Source: a bacterium
GTDB lineage: Bacteria; UBP15; UBA6099
Reading direction: 5' to 3'
NCBI GenBank assembly: GCA_029564595.1
Contig: JAKQPS010000157.1
Span: forward strand, 5,985 to 69,984
DNA length: 64,000 nucleotides
Shown here one piece after another: positions 24,177 to 32,471 of the stretch; the stretch's first letter is position 1, and every line of letters begins with the position of its first letter. Below the pieces are notes generated by a model. That model was not told where the DNA came from. It did no database searches and was given only the letters and a program-made list of their open reading frames with translations. A program made the position numbers and the translations under genes.

Positions 24177-27100
24177 ATGCCTGACAAGAAGCCCACATAC
24201 GAAGAGTTGGAGCGGCAGGTCGCCGAGTTGCGCGCGCGGTTGGAATCGTTCCCCGACAACTCTTCATATCTGCCTCCGACAAGTATGTCAGGGCGAATCG
24301 ACTCGGCTGCTTTCCGAGAAATCGCTGAAAACATTCCTGTTCTGATGATTGAAATTGACACGCAGGGTAGAGTGGCATACGCGAACACCGCCGTTCTGGA
24401 GATGTACGGTTACACGAGGGCCGATTTGGGAAAACACGTGACCGAGTTCGTGCCGGTTGCGGATGTGAAAATGGAGCTTGACACTCTCGCAAGAGGGATG
24501 GCGGGAAAACAGGACATAATCGTTTCAAGAATCAAGACGGCCTCCGGAGAAATCCGGCATGTTATAAACAATTCGTTCCCGACATATGAAAACGGAAAGC
24601 AGTCCGGAATCACTGTGTTCGGAATAGATATAACGAGGCAGAAAGAGGCGGTGGATGCGCTTAGGGAGAGCGAGGACAGATACAAGGCGCTGTTCGAACA
24701 GTCTCTGGACGCTGTATATGTTTCATCCAAGGAAGGCATCGTGCTGGAGGCTAATCAGGCGGCGTTTTCGATGCTGGGATATCAAAAAGAAGAAATTATC
24801 AATAAGAGCGTCCTGAAAACGTATGTGGATGAAAGGGATCGGGAGCCGTTTCAGAAACTTCTAGAAACTCGCGGTTCGGTCAGGAATTACGACGTCAAAC
24901 TAAAGCATAAAAGCGGGCGCGAAATAGACTGCAAAGTGACGGCGACCGCGCGCAGAGGGCCTGACGGTTCGGTCATCGGGTATCAGGGAATAATCAGGGA
25001 CATGACCGAACAGATGAAGATGGAAAACGCTCTCAGGGAGAGAGAGGAGTGTTTCAGGCTTATAGTCGAGACGATGTACGACGGCATAACAGTGATAGAT
25101 GAAAAGGGAGCCATGACGTACGCGAACAACCGCGCTCTGGAAATGCTCGGATACGAGCGTGGCGAGGTCATAGGAAAGCCTATAACCAATTTCCTAGACT
25201 CGAAAAATGTGGCCCTTTTCAAAAACCAATTCTCAAGGAGAAAACTCGGCGAGGGCGGAAAATACGAGTTGACGTTCACCCGGTCTGACGGGTCGCCTCT
25301 GCATTCGCTCGTGTCGGCCAACCCTCTTTTCGACGCTCAAGGCGGTTTCTCCGGAAGCTTCGCGGTAATCACCGATATAACCGAGCGAAGAAGAGCAGAG
25401 GAACAACTGCTCAGCCATCACGAAAGGCTTGAGGAGACGGTGAAGGAACGCACGGCGGAATTCAGCGAAGTGATAGAGGAGTTGAGGAAGGAAATCTCGA
25501 ACCGGCGGCGAATGGAGGAAGAATTAAGAGACTCTAGAGACCGTCTGAAGACGACTCTTGAGGCTATGCCGGACATATTGTTTGAAGTGAATCTCGAAGG
25601 GCGAATAGTAGGCTATCACGCATCCAGTGTGGACAAGCTCTACGCGCCGCCCGATGCTTTTATCGGAAAAAAAGCAACAGACGTGCTGCCTCCGGAAGCC
25701 GCGGAGGCGCTGAACAAGGCGGTCAACAAAACATTCGAGACGGGCGAGAAATCAGCCGCGACGTATTCTCTGCCATATGCGGACGGAGAGATGTATTTCG
25801 AGGCAATACACTCGCTGAAAGGCGATTTGAAATCGCCGAACAGGACGGTCATATCGGTCGTGCGCGATATTACGCAGCGCCGCCGCGCCGAGCAGTCGCT
25901 CCGGGAGTCAGAACTGAGGTACAGGCTCACGATGGACTCTATGGCCGACGCGATTCATGTCGTAGACAGAAATTTCAACATCGTTCTTTTTAACAAAACC
26001 ATGAAGGAATGGAACGCGCGAAGCGGTTTGCCGACGGACATCGCGGGCCGGAGCATTTTCGATGTTTTTTCTTTCCTCGACGATTCCATCCGCGAAGAAT
26101 ACGAATCGGTTTTCACCAGCGGCAATATGATGCTTTCCGAAGAGATCAACGAAATAGACGGGGAAACGATAATAACGGAGACTCGCAAGATACCGATATT
26201 CGAAAAAGACGCCGTCGCCAGAGTTGTGACGGTGATGAGAGACGTGACGACGCGAAGGCGGGCGGAAGAAGCGATGCGCTACAACTTCGACTTCCAGAGC
26301 GTGGTCATGGACATATCGGCGGGATTTGTAGGAGTGGGCGCGGACAATCTGGACGCCGCTCTGAACGACGCGCTGAAAAGGCTGGGCGAGTTTCTGCAGG
26401 TCGACCGCAGTTACTTGTTTCGCGTTTCAGAGGACGGATTGTTTGTCGACAACACACATGAATGGTGCGCGGAGGGAATCAGTTCAGAGATTGAGAACAG
26501 CAAGAATATTCCCCTTGACAGCATGATGTGGCTCAAGCCGAAATTCATCAGCGGGGAAACGATAGCGATAGACGATGTAACCGAGCTTCCTGATGAGGCG
26601 GCCGTTGAAAAGAGGCTTTTCGATGCCCAGAGCATCAAGTCGCTGATAATATTCCCGCTGTATTCCAATGAAAAATTATCGGGTTTCATGGGGCTTGATT
26701 CAGTCAAGACGAAGAGGCGGTGGAAGCGAGACCACAGCGCGTTGCTATCGGTCGCGGCGGAGATATTTGCCAACGCGTTTATGAGGCATCAAGCGGAAAC
26801 TGCGCTCAAACGGAGCGAACAAAGACTGGACGCCATCATAAGCAACACGCCGAACGTGGCGGTAGAGGGATACGATGTAGAGGGCCGGGTTATTTATTGG
26901 AACAACGCGGCGGAATCGGTTTTCGGGTGGTCCGCCGAGGAGATGATAGGTAGAACTCTAGAAGGAGCGACGCTCGACTTGGTGGCAACCGAGGCTTTTC
27001 ACATTCTGCTTAAGGAGATGAATGAAAGCAACCTTCCTTCAGGCCCGTCCGAATGGATTTGCAACAGGAAAGACGGCTCCAGCGTCGTAGTGTATTCTAT

Positions 27101-28652
27101 GATATTTCCAATAGACGTAGGGGACGGAAACAAAGAGTTCATCTGTATGGACGTGGACATAACCGGCATGAAAGAAGCCGAAGAGGCTCTCAGGGAGAGC
27201 GAGGAGAGATACCGGACTCTGGCGGAAGCCGCCGAAGACTTCATTTTTATAGTCGATCGAGACGATATCGTCAGGTACACGAACAGTTTCGCCGCGCGTC
27301 AACTCGGCATGACGCCGGAACAGACAATAGGAGTTTCAAGAGCGAAGTTGTTCGGCTCGCCGGACGCCGACAGGCAGAAAATGAGTCTCAACAAAGTTTT
27401 TGAATCCGGAGAATCGTTTTACATAGAAACTGTGACGCAGTTCCCGGACCGGGAGTTCTGGCTGGGTTCGAGGCTTGTCCCGATCAAGGCCCCCGACGGG
27501 CGGGTGTCCTCCGTGCTGGGCATATCGCGAGACATTACGGACAGGAAGAGGATCGAACAGGAAAAGATTAACTTCCTCAGTTCGATATCTCACGAGCTTA
27601 GGACGCCGCTTTCGCTGATACTAGGATACAGCGAGATGCTGCTCAAGGAGGAGCTGCCGCACGCCGCAAAGAAGAAAATCAAGACCATCAATGACAGGGG
27701 CCGCCAGCAGCTCAAACTTGTCGAGGAGCTTATAACGCTGGATGCGTTCGAGAGCGGAACGACGACCTACGACATGGCGGAGATTAATATATACAACTTC
27801 CTAGAAGCGAGGCTAAACGAGACTCGCCTGATGATAGAGAGCATCGTGCGTCGCAGGTTCAGAACGTCGGAATACTCCTTCAAGAAGGATGTGTCCGAAT
27901 CGCTGAAAGGCGTCATCGTCAAATGCGACGAAGGCAGAATTCGGCAGACTCTGGACAACCTAATAGAAAACGCGGTGAAGTATTCGACGCCGGAGAGGCT
28001 GGAGTTCGCCGTGTCGGCGACCCGCGAGGACGGTTTCGTGGAGATAAGCGTTTCGGACCGAGGAATCGGAATCGCGTCCGCTGACCTGAAGAACATTTTC
28101 AAGCCTTTCTTCCAAGTCAGAAAAGGCTCGCATCCTGTTTCGGACGGAGTGGGAAAGGGTCTAAGCATAGTCAAGGAGTTCATCGAGGCGCACGGAGGCC
28201 GGATAAAAGTCGAATCGGTTCCCGGAGAAGGCTCGACGTTCTCGTTCACTATTCCGATCCTGAAGACGGTGGAGCATGTGGAATCGCGCAGGGTGAACAG
28301 GATTTTGGTTGTGGACGATGACGGCGACCTGCTGGACTTGGTGAAGACGATGCTGCTTTCCGAAGGATTCGACGTTGCGGTGGCGTCGAATGAAACAGAG
28401 TTGTTCGAGGAGATGGCGGCTTTTGATCCGCAGCTTGTGATGCTGGACGTGCAGTTGCCGGGGCTAAGCGGCGCGGAACTTTGCGAAAAGATAAAGTGCG
28501 GCCCGGCTCCGGCTCCCATGGTGTTCCTGTTCAGCGCGATGCCGCGCGCCCGGATCGAGGCTCTCGCTCGCGAGATCGGAGCGGACGGCGCGGTTTCGAA
28601 ACCCATCAATATCGACTCATTCATTGAAACCCTAGAAAAACTCAATCAGTGA
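24177..28652 (+). CDS. Soluble hybrid histidine kinase with many PAS domains, a GAF domain and a receiver
   Basis: 1491 residues from ATG 24177; no membrane segment is visible. After MPDKKPTYEELERQVAELRA and a short coil come PAS/PAC units at about 35-160, 165-285, 290-410, 460-580 and 585-700. A GAF-like domain lies at about 705-870 (FLQVDRSYLFRVSEDGLF). Two more PAS domains follow (about 875-1000 and 1005-1125). The HisKA helix is SSISHELRTPLSLILGYSEM with His1139, and the ATPase has TLDNLIENAVKYS and GVGKGLSIVKEFIEAHGG. A C-terminal receiver has ILVVDDDGDLLDL and phospho-acceptor Asp1424 in MLDVQLPGLSG. The long cytoplasmic sensor array suggests integration of redox or small-molecule cues. 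A partner regulator is not adjacent. Confidence 0.92.
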   Translation: MPDKKPTYEELERQVAELRARLESFPDNSSYLPPTSMSGRIDSAAFREIAENIPVLMIEIDTQGRVAYANTAVLEMYGYTRADLGKHVTEFVPVADVKMELDTLARGMAGKQDIIVSRIKTASGEIRHVINNSFPTYENGKQSGITVFGIDITRQKEAVDALRESEDRYKALFEQSLDAVYVSSKEGIVLEANQAAFSMLGYQKEEIINKSVLKTYVDERDREPFQKLLETRGSVRNYDVKLKHKSGREIDCKVTATARRGPDGSVIGYQGIIRDMTEQMKMENALREREECFRLIVETMYDGITVIDEKGAMTYANNRALEMLGYERGEVIGKPITNFLDSKNVALFKNQFSRRKLGEGGKYELTFTRSDGSPLHSLVSANPLFDAQGGFSGSFAVITDITERRRAEEQLLSHHERLEETVKERTAEFSEVIEELRKEISNRRRMEEELRDSRDRLKTTLEAMPDILFEVNLEGRIVGYHASSVDKLYAPPDAFIGKKATDVLPPEAAEALNKAVNKTFETGEKSAATYSLPYADGEMYFEAIHSLKGDLKSPNRTVISVVRDITQRRRAEQSLRESELRYRLTMDSMADAIHVVDRNFNIVLFNKTMKEWNARSGLPTDIAGRSIFDVFSFLDDSIREEYESVFTSGNMMLSEEINEIDGETIITETRKIPIFEKDAVARVVTVMRDVTTRRRAEEAMRYNFDFQSVVMDISAGFVGVGADNLDAALNDALKRLGEFLQVDRSYLFRVSEDGLFVDNTHEWCAEGISSEIENSKNIPLDSMMWLKPKFISGETIAIDDVTELPDEAAVEKRLFDAQSIKSLIIFPLYSNEKLSGFMGLDSVKTKRRWKRDHSALLSVAAEIFANAFMRHQAETALKRSEQRLDAIISNTPNVAVEGYDVEGRVIYWNNAAESVFGWSAEEMIGRTLEGATLDLVATEAFHILLKEMNESNLPSGPSEWICNRKDGSSVVVYSMIFPIDVGDGNKEFICMDVDITGMKEAEEALRESEERYRTLAEAAEDFIFIVDRDDIVRYTNSFAARQLGMTPEQTIGVSRAKLFGSPDADRQKMSLNKVFESGESFYIETVTQFPDREFWLGSRLVPIKAPDGRVSSVLGISRDITDRKRIEQEKINFLSSISHELRTPLSLILGYSEMLLKEELPHAAKKKIKTINDRGRQQLKLVEELITLDAFESGTTTYDMAEINIYNFLEARLNETRLMIESIVRRRFRTSEYSFKKDVSESLKGVIVKCDEGRIRQTLDNLIENAVKYSTPERLEFAVSATREDGFVEISVSDRGIGIASADLKNIFKPFFQVRKGSHPVSDGVGKGLSIVKEFIEAHGGRIKVESVPGEGSTFSFTIPILKTVEHVESRRVNRILVVDDDGDLLDLVKTMLLSEGFDVAVASNETELFEEMAAFDPQLVMLDVQLPGLSGAELCEKIKCGPAPAPMVFLFSAMPRARIEALAREIGADGAVSKPINIDSFIETLEKLNQ

Positions 28653-28676
28653 CGCGCCGCGCCCGGGCGTCATCGT

Positions 28677-28705
28677 TTGACACATAAATATCGAACTCCT
28701 ACACT
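28677..28705 (+). promoter_or_regulatory. Promoter of the his-miaB-mutS operon
   Basis: TTGACA at 28677-28682, 17-base spacer, TACACT at 28700-28705. The expected transcription start (about 28711-28713) coincides with the hisH ATG at 28713, so the mRNA would have essentially no leader. Confidence 0.7.
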
Positions 28706-28712
28706 ATTTGGC

Positions 28713-29321
28713 ATGATTGCGATTGTGGACTATGGAATGGGCAATTTGCGGAGCGTGCAGAAGGCGTTCGAGCGGGTGGGCGCGGACGCGCGCGTGACCA
28801 CCTCCGCCACGGATGTCCGGGACGCTTCCGGCGTGGTTCTGCCGGGCGTCGGCGCATTCGCGGCGGCAATGAAAAACTTGGAATCGCAGGGGCTTGCGGG
28901 GCTAATCGTCTCTGAAATCAAATCCGGCAAGCCGTTCTTGGGGATATGCCTCGGACTGCAGATGCTATTTGACTACAGCGAGGAAGGGGAGCGCATCCCC
29001 GGCCTCGGCGTTTTTCCGGGCAAGGTGACGCGCTTCAGAGGCGACCTCAAAGTCCCGCACATGGGTTGGAACCAGCTTGAGTTCAGGAACAGAGGGCTGG
29101 TCGCCGAAGGAATTCCCGACGGCTCTTTTTTCTATTTCGTGCACTCGTTTCTGGTGGAGCCGGAGGATCCGTCGCTGGCGATGACGGTCACGGACTACGG
29201 CGGCGAATTCGTTTCGTCGATAATGCGCGACAATGTGTCCGCCGTGCAGTTCCACCCGGAAAAGAGCCAGAGGATGGGGATGAAGTTGCTTGAGAATTTC
29301 GGGAGGATGGCGAAGGGATGA
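28713..29321 (+). CDS. hisH: Imidazole glycerol phosphate synthase, glutaminase subunit HisH
   Basis: 202 residues. HisH frees ammonia from glutamine for HisF. IAIVDYGMGNLRSVQKAFE is the usual beginning, VLPGVGAF forms the oxyanion strand, GKPFLGICLGLQMLFD contains the nucleophilic Cys, and NVSAVQFHPEKSQRMG the His-Glu pair. A TTG 36 bases upstream is the promoter's -35 box and is not a start. No ribosome site precedes the ATG, consistent with leaderless translation. The stop overlaps the hisA start in ATGA. Confidence 0.95.
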   Translation: MIAIVDYGMGNLRSVQKAFERVGADARVTTSATDVRDASGVVLPGVGAFAAAMKNLESQGLAGLIVSEIKSGKPFLGICLGLQMLFDYSEEGERIPGLGVFPGKVTRFRGDLKVPHMGWNQLEFRNRGLVAEGIPDGSFFYFVHSFLVEPEDPSLAMTVTDYGGEFVSSIMRDNVSAVQFHPEKSQRMGMKLLENFGRMAKG

Positions 29322-30049
29322 ATCTGTATCCGGCGATAGATTTGATGGACGGCAAATGCGTGCGGTTGACGCAGGGCAAGAGGGAGTTATGCACGGTTTA
29401 TTCCGATAAGCCGGAGCAGATGGCGATACGATGGGCGAGGGAAGGGGCCAAGTGGCTGCATGTCATTGATCTAGACGCGGCGCTCGACCAGAAGTGCTTT
29501 TCCAACTTGGAAGCGGCAAAGGCGATATTCGAGGCGTCGCCCGGAATCAGGACGCAGGTGGGCGGGGGCGTAAGGTCGGCGGCGGACGTCGGGCGCTGGC
29601 TGAAAGAGGGCGCGTCCCGCGTCATAGTCGGCACGTCCGTTCTCGAATCGCGGGATTTTGCCAAGGGGCTTTTTTCCGAGTTCGGCGAATCGGTCGCTGT
29701 GTCCATAGATTCGAAGGGCGGCAAAGTGGCTCTCAGGGGCTGGACGGACGAATCTGAAATAGAAACGATTGAAGCGTGCCTCAGGATGCGAGACGACGGC
29801 GCGAAACTCATCATACTTACAGACATCGTGCGCGACGGGATGCTGACGGAGCCGAATTTCGACATGATGTCGCAGGCGGCGGACGCTCTGGAAATCCCGG
29901 TGGTGTGCGCGGGCGGAGTGTCGTTGGTGGAGCACGTAGAGCGGCTCGCCTCGCTTGAAAAATCGAATCTTGACGGGGCGGTGATCGGCCGCGCGCTGTA
30001 CACCGGCGACTTCGATCTCAAGGCCGCCGTCGAAAGGTTCCCGCAGTAG
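29318..30049 (+). CDS. hisA: ProFAR isomerase HisA
   Basis: 243 residues, a (beta/alpha)8 barrel. [20 protein letters not shown] carries the first catalytic Asp. [22 protein letters not shown] and the second-half [11 protein letters not shown] with the other catalytic Asp are followed by [13 protein letters not shown]. It isomerises the fourth histidine intermediate before HisF/HisH. The ATG overlaps the hisH stop by four bases. HisF is 17 bases downstream. Confidence 0.95.
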   Translation: MNLYPAIDLMDGKCVRLTQGKRELCTVYSDKPEQMAIRWAREGAKWLHVIDLDAALDQKCFSNLEAAKAIFEASPGIRTQVGGGVRSAADVGRWLKEGASRVIVGTSVLESRDFAKGLFSEFGESVAVSIDSKGGKVALRGWTDESEIETIEACLRMRDDGAKLIILTDIVRDGMLTEPNFDMMSQAADALEIPVVCAGGVSLVEHVERLASLEKSNLDGAVIGRALYTGDFDLKAAVERFPQ

Positions 30050-30066
30050 GCGGCGCGGAGGGCGTT

Positions 30067-30822
30067 TTGCTTGCCAAAAGGATAATACCCTGCTTGGATG
30101 TCGATAGCGGTCGCGTCGTCAAAGGCGTGAACTTCGTGAACCTTGTGGATGCCGGAGACCCGGTCGAGCAGGCTAAAAAATACGAGGAAGCTGAAGCGGA
30201 TGAACTGGTCTTTCTGGACATCACCGCCTCTTCGGACAAGCGTCACATAATGCTGGACGTCGTCAGGCGGGTGGCGGAGACGGTATTTATCCCGTTCACT
30301 GTCGGCGGCGGCATAACGGAAGTCGCCACGATCCGGCAACTGCTTAGCGCGGGCGCGGACAAGGTGTCGCTCAACACGGCGGCCGTACTGAACCCCAGTC
30401 TGATAAACGAGTCCTCCGAGATTTTCGGAGCGCAGTGCATAGTGGTCGCGATAGACGCGAAGCGCGAGGGCGACGGGTGGGTGGTTTACACTCACGGCGG
30501 CAGGAAACCGACCGAGATAGACGCGGTGGGCTGGGCGGTAGAGGCGGAGAGGCGGGGCGCGGGCGAAATCCTGCTCACCAGCATGAACCGCGACGGCACG
30601 AAAATCGGTTATGACAACGAGTTGAATCTCGCCATCTCCTCCGCGGTGAGAATCCCCGTGATAGCGTCAGGCGGCGCGGGCGAACTTTCTCACCTCTATG
30701 ACGCGATACATGAAGGCAAGACAGACGCCGTATTGGTCGCTTCTCTGTTCCACTACGGGATTTTCACCATCAGGCAGGCAAAGGAATATCTGCGGGACAG
30801 GGGAATAGCGATGAGGCTGTGA
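30067..30822 (+). CDS. hisF: Imidazole glycerol phosphate synthase, cyclase subunit HisF
   Basis: 251 residues. [19 protein letters not shown] contains catalytic Asp, [18 protein letters not shown] binds phosphate, [11 protein letters not shown] and the second Asp in [15 protein letters not shown] complete the active site, and [17 protein letters not shown] closes the barrel. The start is TTG at 30067, supported by GGAGGG seven bases upstream and by the usual N-terminus beginning exactly there. It forms a heterodimer with HisH, encoded two genes upstream. Confidence 0.95.
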   Translation: MLAKRIIPCLDVDSGRVVKGVNFVNLVDAGDPVEQAKKYEEAEADELVFLDITASSDKRHIMLDVVRRVAETVFIPFTVGGGITEVATIRQLLSAGADKVSLNTAAVLNPSLINESSEIFGAQCIVVAIDAKREGDGWVVYTHGGRKPTEIDAVGWAVEAERRGAGEILLTSMNRDGTKIGYDNELNLAISSAVRIPVIASGGAGELSHLYDAIHEGKTDAVLVASLFHYGIFTIRQAKEYLRDRGIAMRL

Positions 30823-30852
30823 CCTCATTGCGCCAAGAGAGAAGGTTTAGAC

Positions 30853-31167
30853 ATGGATTTGAAATTCGATGAAAAAGGGCTTATCCCGGCGATAGTGCAG
30901 GATGAAAAAAGCGGGGATGTCCTTATGCTGGCGTACATGAACGAGGAGTCTGTGAGAAGGACTCTTGAGACGGGCACGACATGGTTCTGGAGCCGTTCGC
31001 GGAGCGAGTTCTGGAACAAAGGGGCGACCTCGGGCAATTTTCAGAAAGTGAAAAAGGTGATGTACGACTGCGACTCCGACGCGCTTCTGGTGATAGTTGA
31101 GCAGAGCGGCGAGGGGGCCTGCCACACAGGAGCATGGTCCTGCTTTTTCAGGGAGTTGAAAGGCTGA
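30853..31167 (+). CDS. hisI: Phosphoribosyl-AMP cyclohydrolase HisI
   Basis: 104 residues. The single-domain cyclohydrolase opens the adenine ring of [44 protein letters not shown], the metal-binding [10 protein letters not shown] and [17 protein letters not shown] with its zinc cysteines are all intact. The HisE pyrophosphatase domain, often fused at the C-terminus, is absent and is not elsewhere in the window. GAAGG precedes the ATG. miaB starts six bases after the stop. Confidence 0.94.
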   Translation: MDLKFDEKGLIPAIVQDEKSGDVLMLAYMNEESVRRTLETGTTWFWSRSRSEFWNKGATSGNFQKVKKVMYDCDSDALLVIVEQSGEGACHTGAWSCFFRELKG

Positions 31168-31172
31168 GCTTC

Positions 31173-32471
31173 ATGGCGGAGACAGGCCCTCCCAAATTTT
31201 TCATTAAAACATTCGGTTGCCAGATGAACATGGACGACTCGGCGTCGCTCGCGCGGATGTTGCGCTCGATGGGCATGGCGGAGGCGGCGACGCCCGACGA
31301 GGCCGCGCTGGTTCACGTCAACACGTGCAGCGTGCGGCGCAAAGCCGAGGAGAAGATGTTGAGTTTCATAGGCGTGTTGCGCAATCGCAAAAGAACTGGC
31401 GGCGCGCCCGTCGTCGTCGGCGTGGGCGGATGCTCCGCCGAACTGGCCGACATCCGCGCGGAAATTCGCGACGTGGACTACGTCATCGGGGCGGGAAGGC
31501 CGCAGGACTATGAGGAAATCATCAGGGAAGCGGTGGTCGAAAACTTTCCCGGCTTGGCGGCGGGAACGGCTCCGTTTGCGTCCGGCCCGGCGTCCGCTTT
31601 CCAGACGGTAGTGCGCGGCTGCTCGAATTTCTGCTCGTACTGCGTGGTTCCATACGCGCGCGGCGCGGAATCCAGCCTGACTCCGGCTCAAGTTAGAGCG
31701 GAAGCCGCGATAAAGGCGGAGGAAGGCGCGCGGGAAATCATACTTCTAGGCCAAAACGTGCTCGCTTACGGGCTGGACTTATCGCCGAAAGTTTCCCTTC
31801 TCGACGCCATATCCGCCGTCCACGATCTGCCGGGGATAACAAGGATAAGGTTTGTAACGTCGCACCCGAAATGGGTGACGGAGGAGTTTCTGCGCGGACT
31901 GTCGGCGCTGCCGAAAGCGTGCGGCCATTTCCACGCGCCGTTCCAGAGCGGCGATGACGAGATACTCAGGAGGATGAGGCGCGGATACGACGCCGCGTAT
32001 TATCTCGAAATGATAGAAATGATAAGAAGTCACTCGCCGGGCTGCGGCATATCGGCGGACGCGATAGTCGGGTATCCCGGAGAGACGGAAGAGCAGTTTG
32101 AGCGGACGCTTGAGCTGGCGGCGCGCGCGCGCGTGGACCAGTTGTACGCGTTCAAATATTCGCCGCGTCCGGGGACCGCCGCCGCCGGGCAGGCCGACGA
32201 TGTGCCGCTCGAAGCCAAGAAGTCGCGGCTTGCGCGGTTGCTGGATTTGCAGGAAAATATATCGAGGGAAATCAACGAAAGCCTTGTCGGCGGGATCGCT
32301 GAAACGATGGTCTTCGAGTCTCTGGGCGGAGAGCGGCGGCGGGGGCGGACGCGGGAGAACAGGATAGTGGATTTCACTATGCGCGAAGGCGTTAAGGCCG
32401 AGCCGGGAGACGAGTTGCTTGTCAGCATCGCGGGAGCGTCTCCGCACGCCCTGAAAGGAGAGGCCGTATGA
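31173..32471 (+). CDS. miaB: tRNA-2-methylthio-N6-isopentenyladenosine methylthiotransferase MiaB
   Basis: 432 residues. The radical-SAM enzyme adds a methylthio group to A37 of tRNAs. An N-terminal MTTase domain has three iron-sulphur cysteines in FGCQMNMDDS, VNTCSVRRKAEEK and GGCSAEL. The radical-SAM triplet is CSNFCSYCVVPYARG. A TRAM domain at about 370-430 (ETMVFESLGGERRRGRTREN) binds tRNA. ATG 31173 is preferred to an upstream in-frame ATG inside hisI. The stop overlaps the mutS start (ATGA). It could be a related enzyme such as MtaB, but the motif order favours MiaB. Confidence 0.92.
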   Translation: MAETGPPKFFIKTFGCQMNMDDSASLARMLRSMGMAEAATPDEAALVHVNTCSVRRKAEEKMLSFIGVLRNRKRTGGAPVVVGVGGCSAELADIRAEIRDVDYVIGAGRPQDYEEIIREAVVENFPGLAAGTAPFASGPASAFQTVVRGCSNFCSYCVVPYARGAESSLTPAQVRAEAAIKAEEGAREIILLGQNVLAYGLDLSPKVSLLDAISAVHDLPGITRIRFVTSHPKWVTEEFLRGLSALPKACGHFHAPFQSGDDEILRRMRRGYDAAYYLEMIEMIRSHSPGCGISADAIVGYPGETEEQFERTLELAARARVDQLYAFKYSPRPGTAAAGQADDVPLEAKKSRLARLLDLQENISREINESLVGGIAETMVFESLGGERRRGRTRENRIVDFTMREGVKAEPGDELLVSIAGASPHALKGEAV

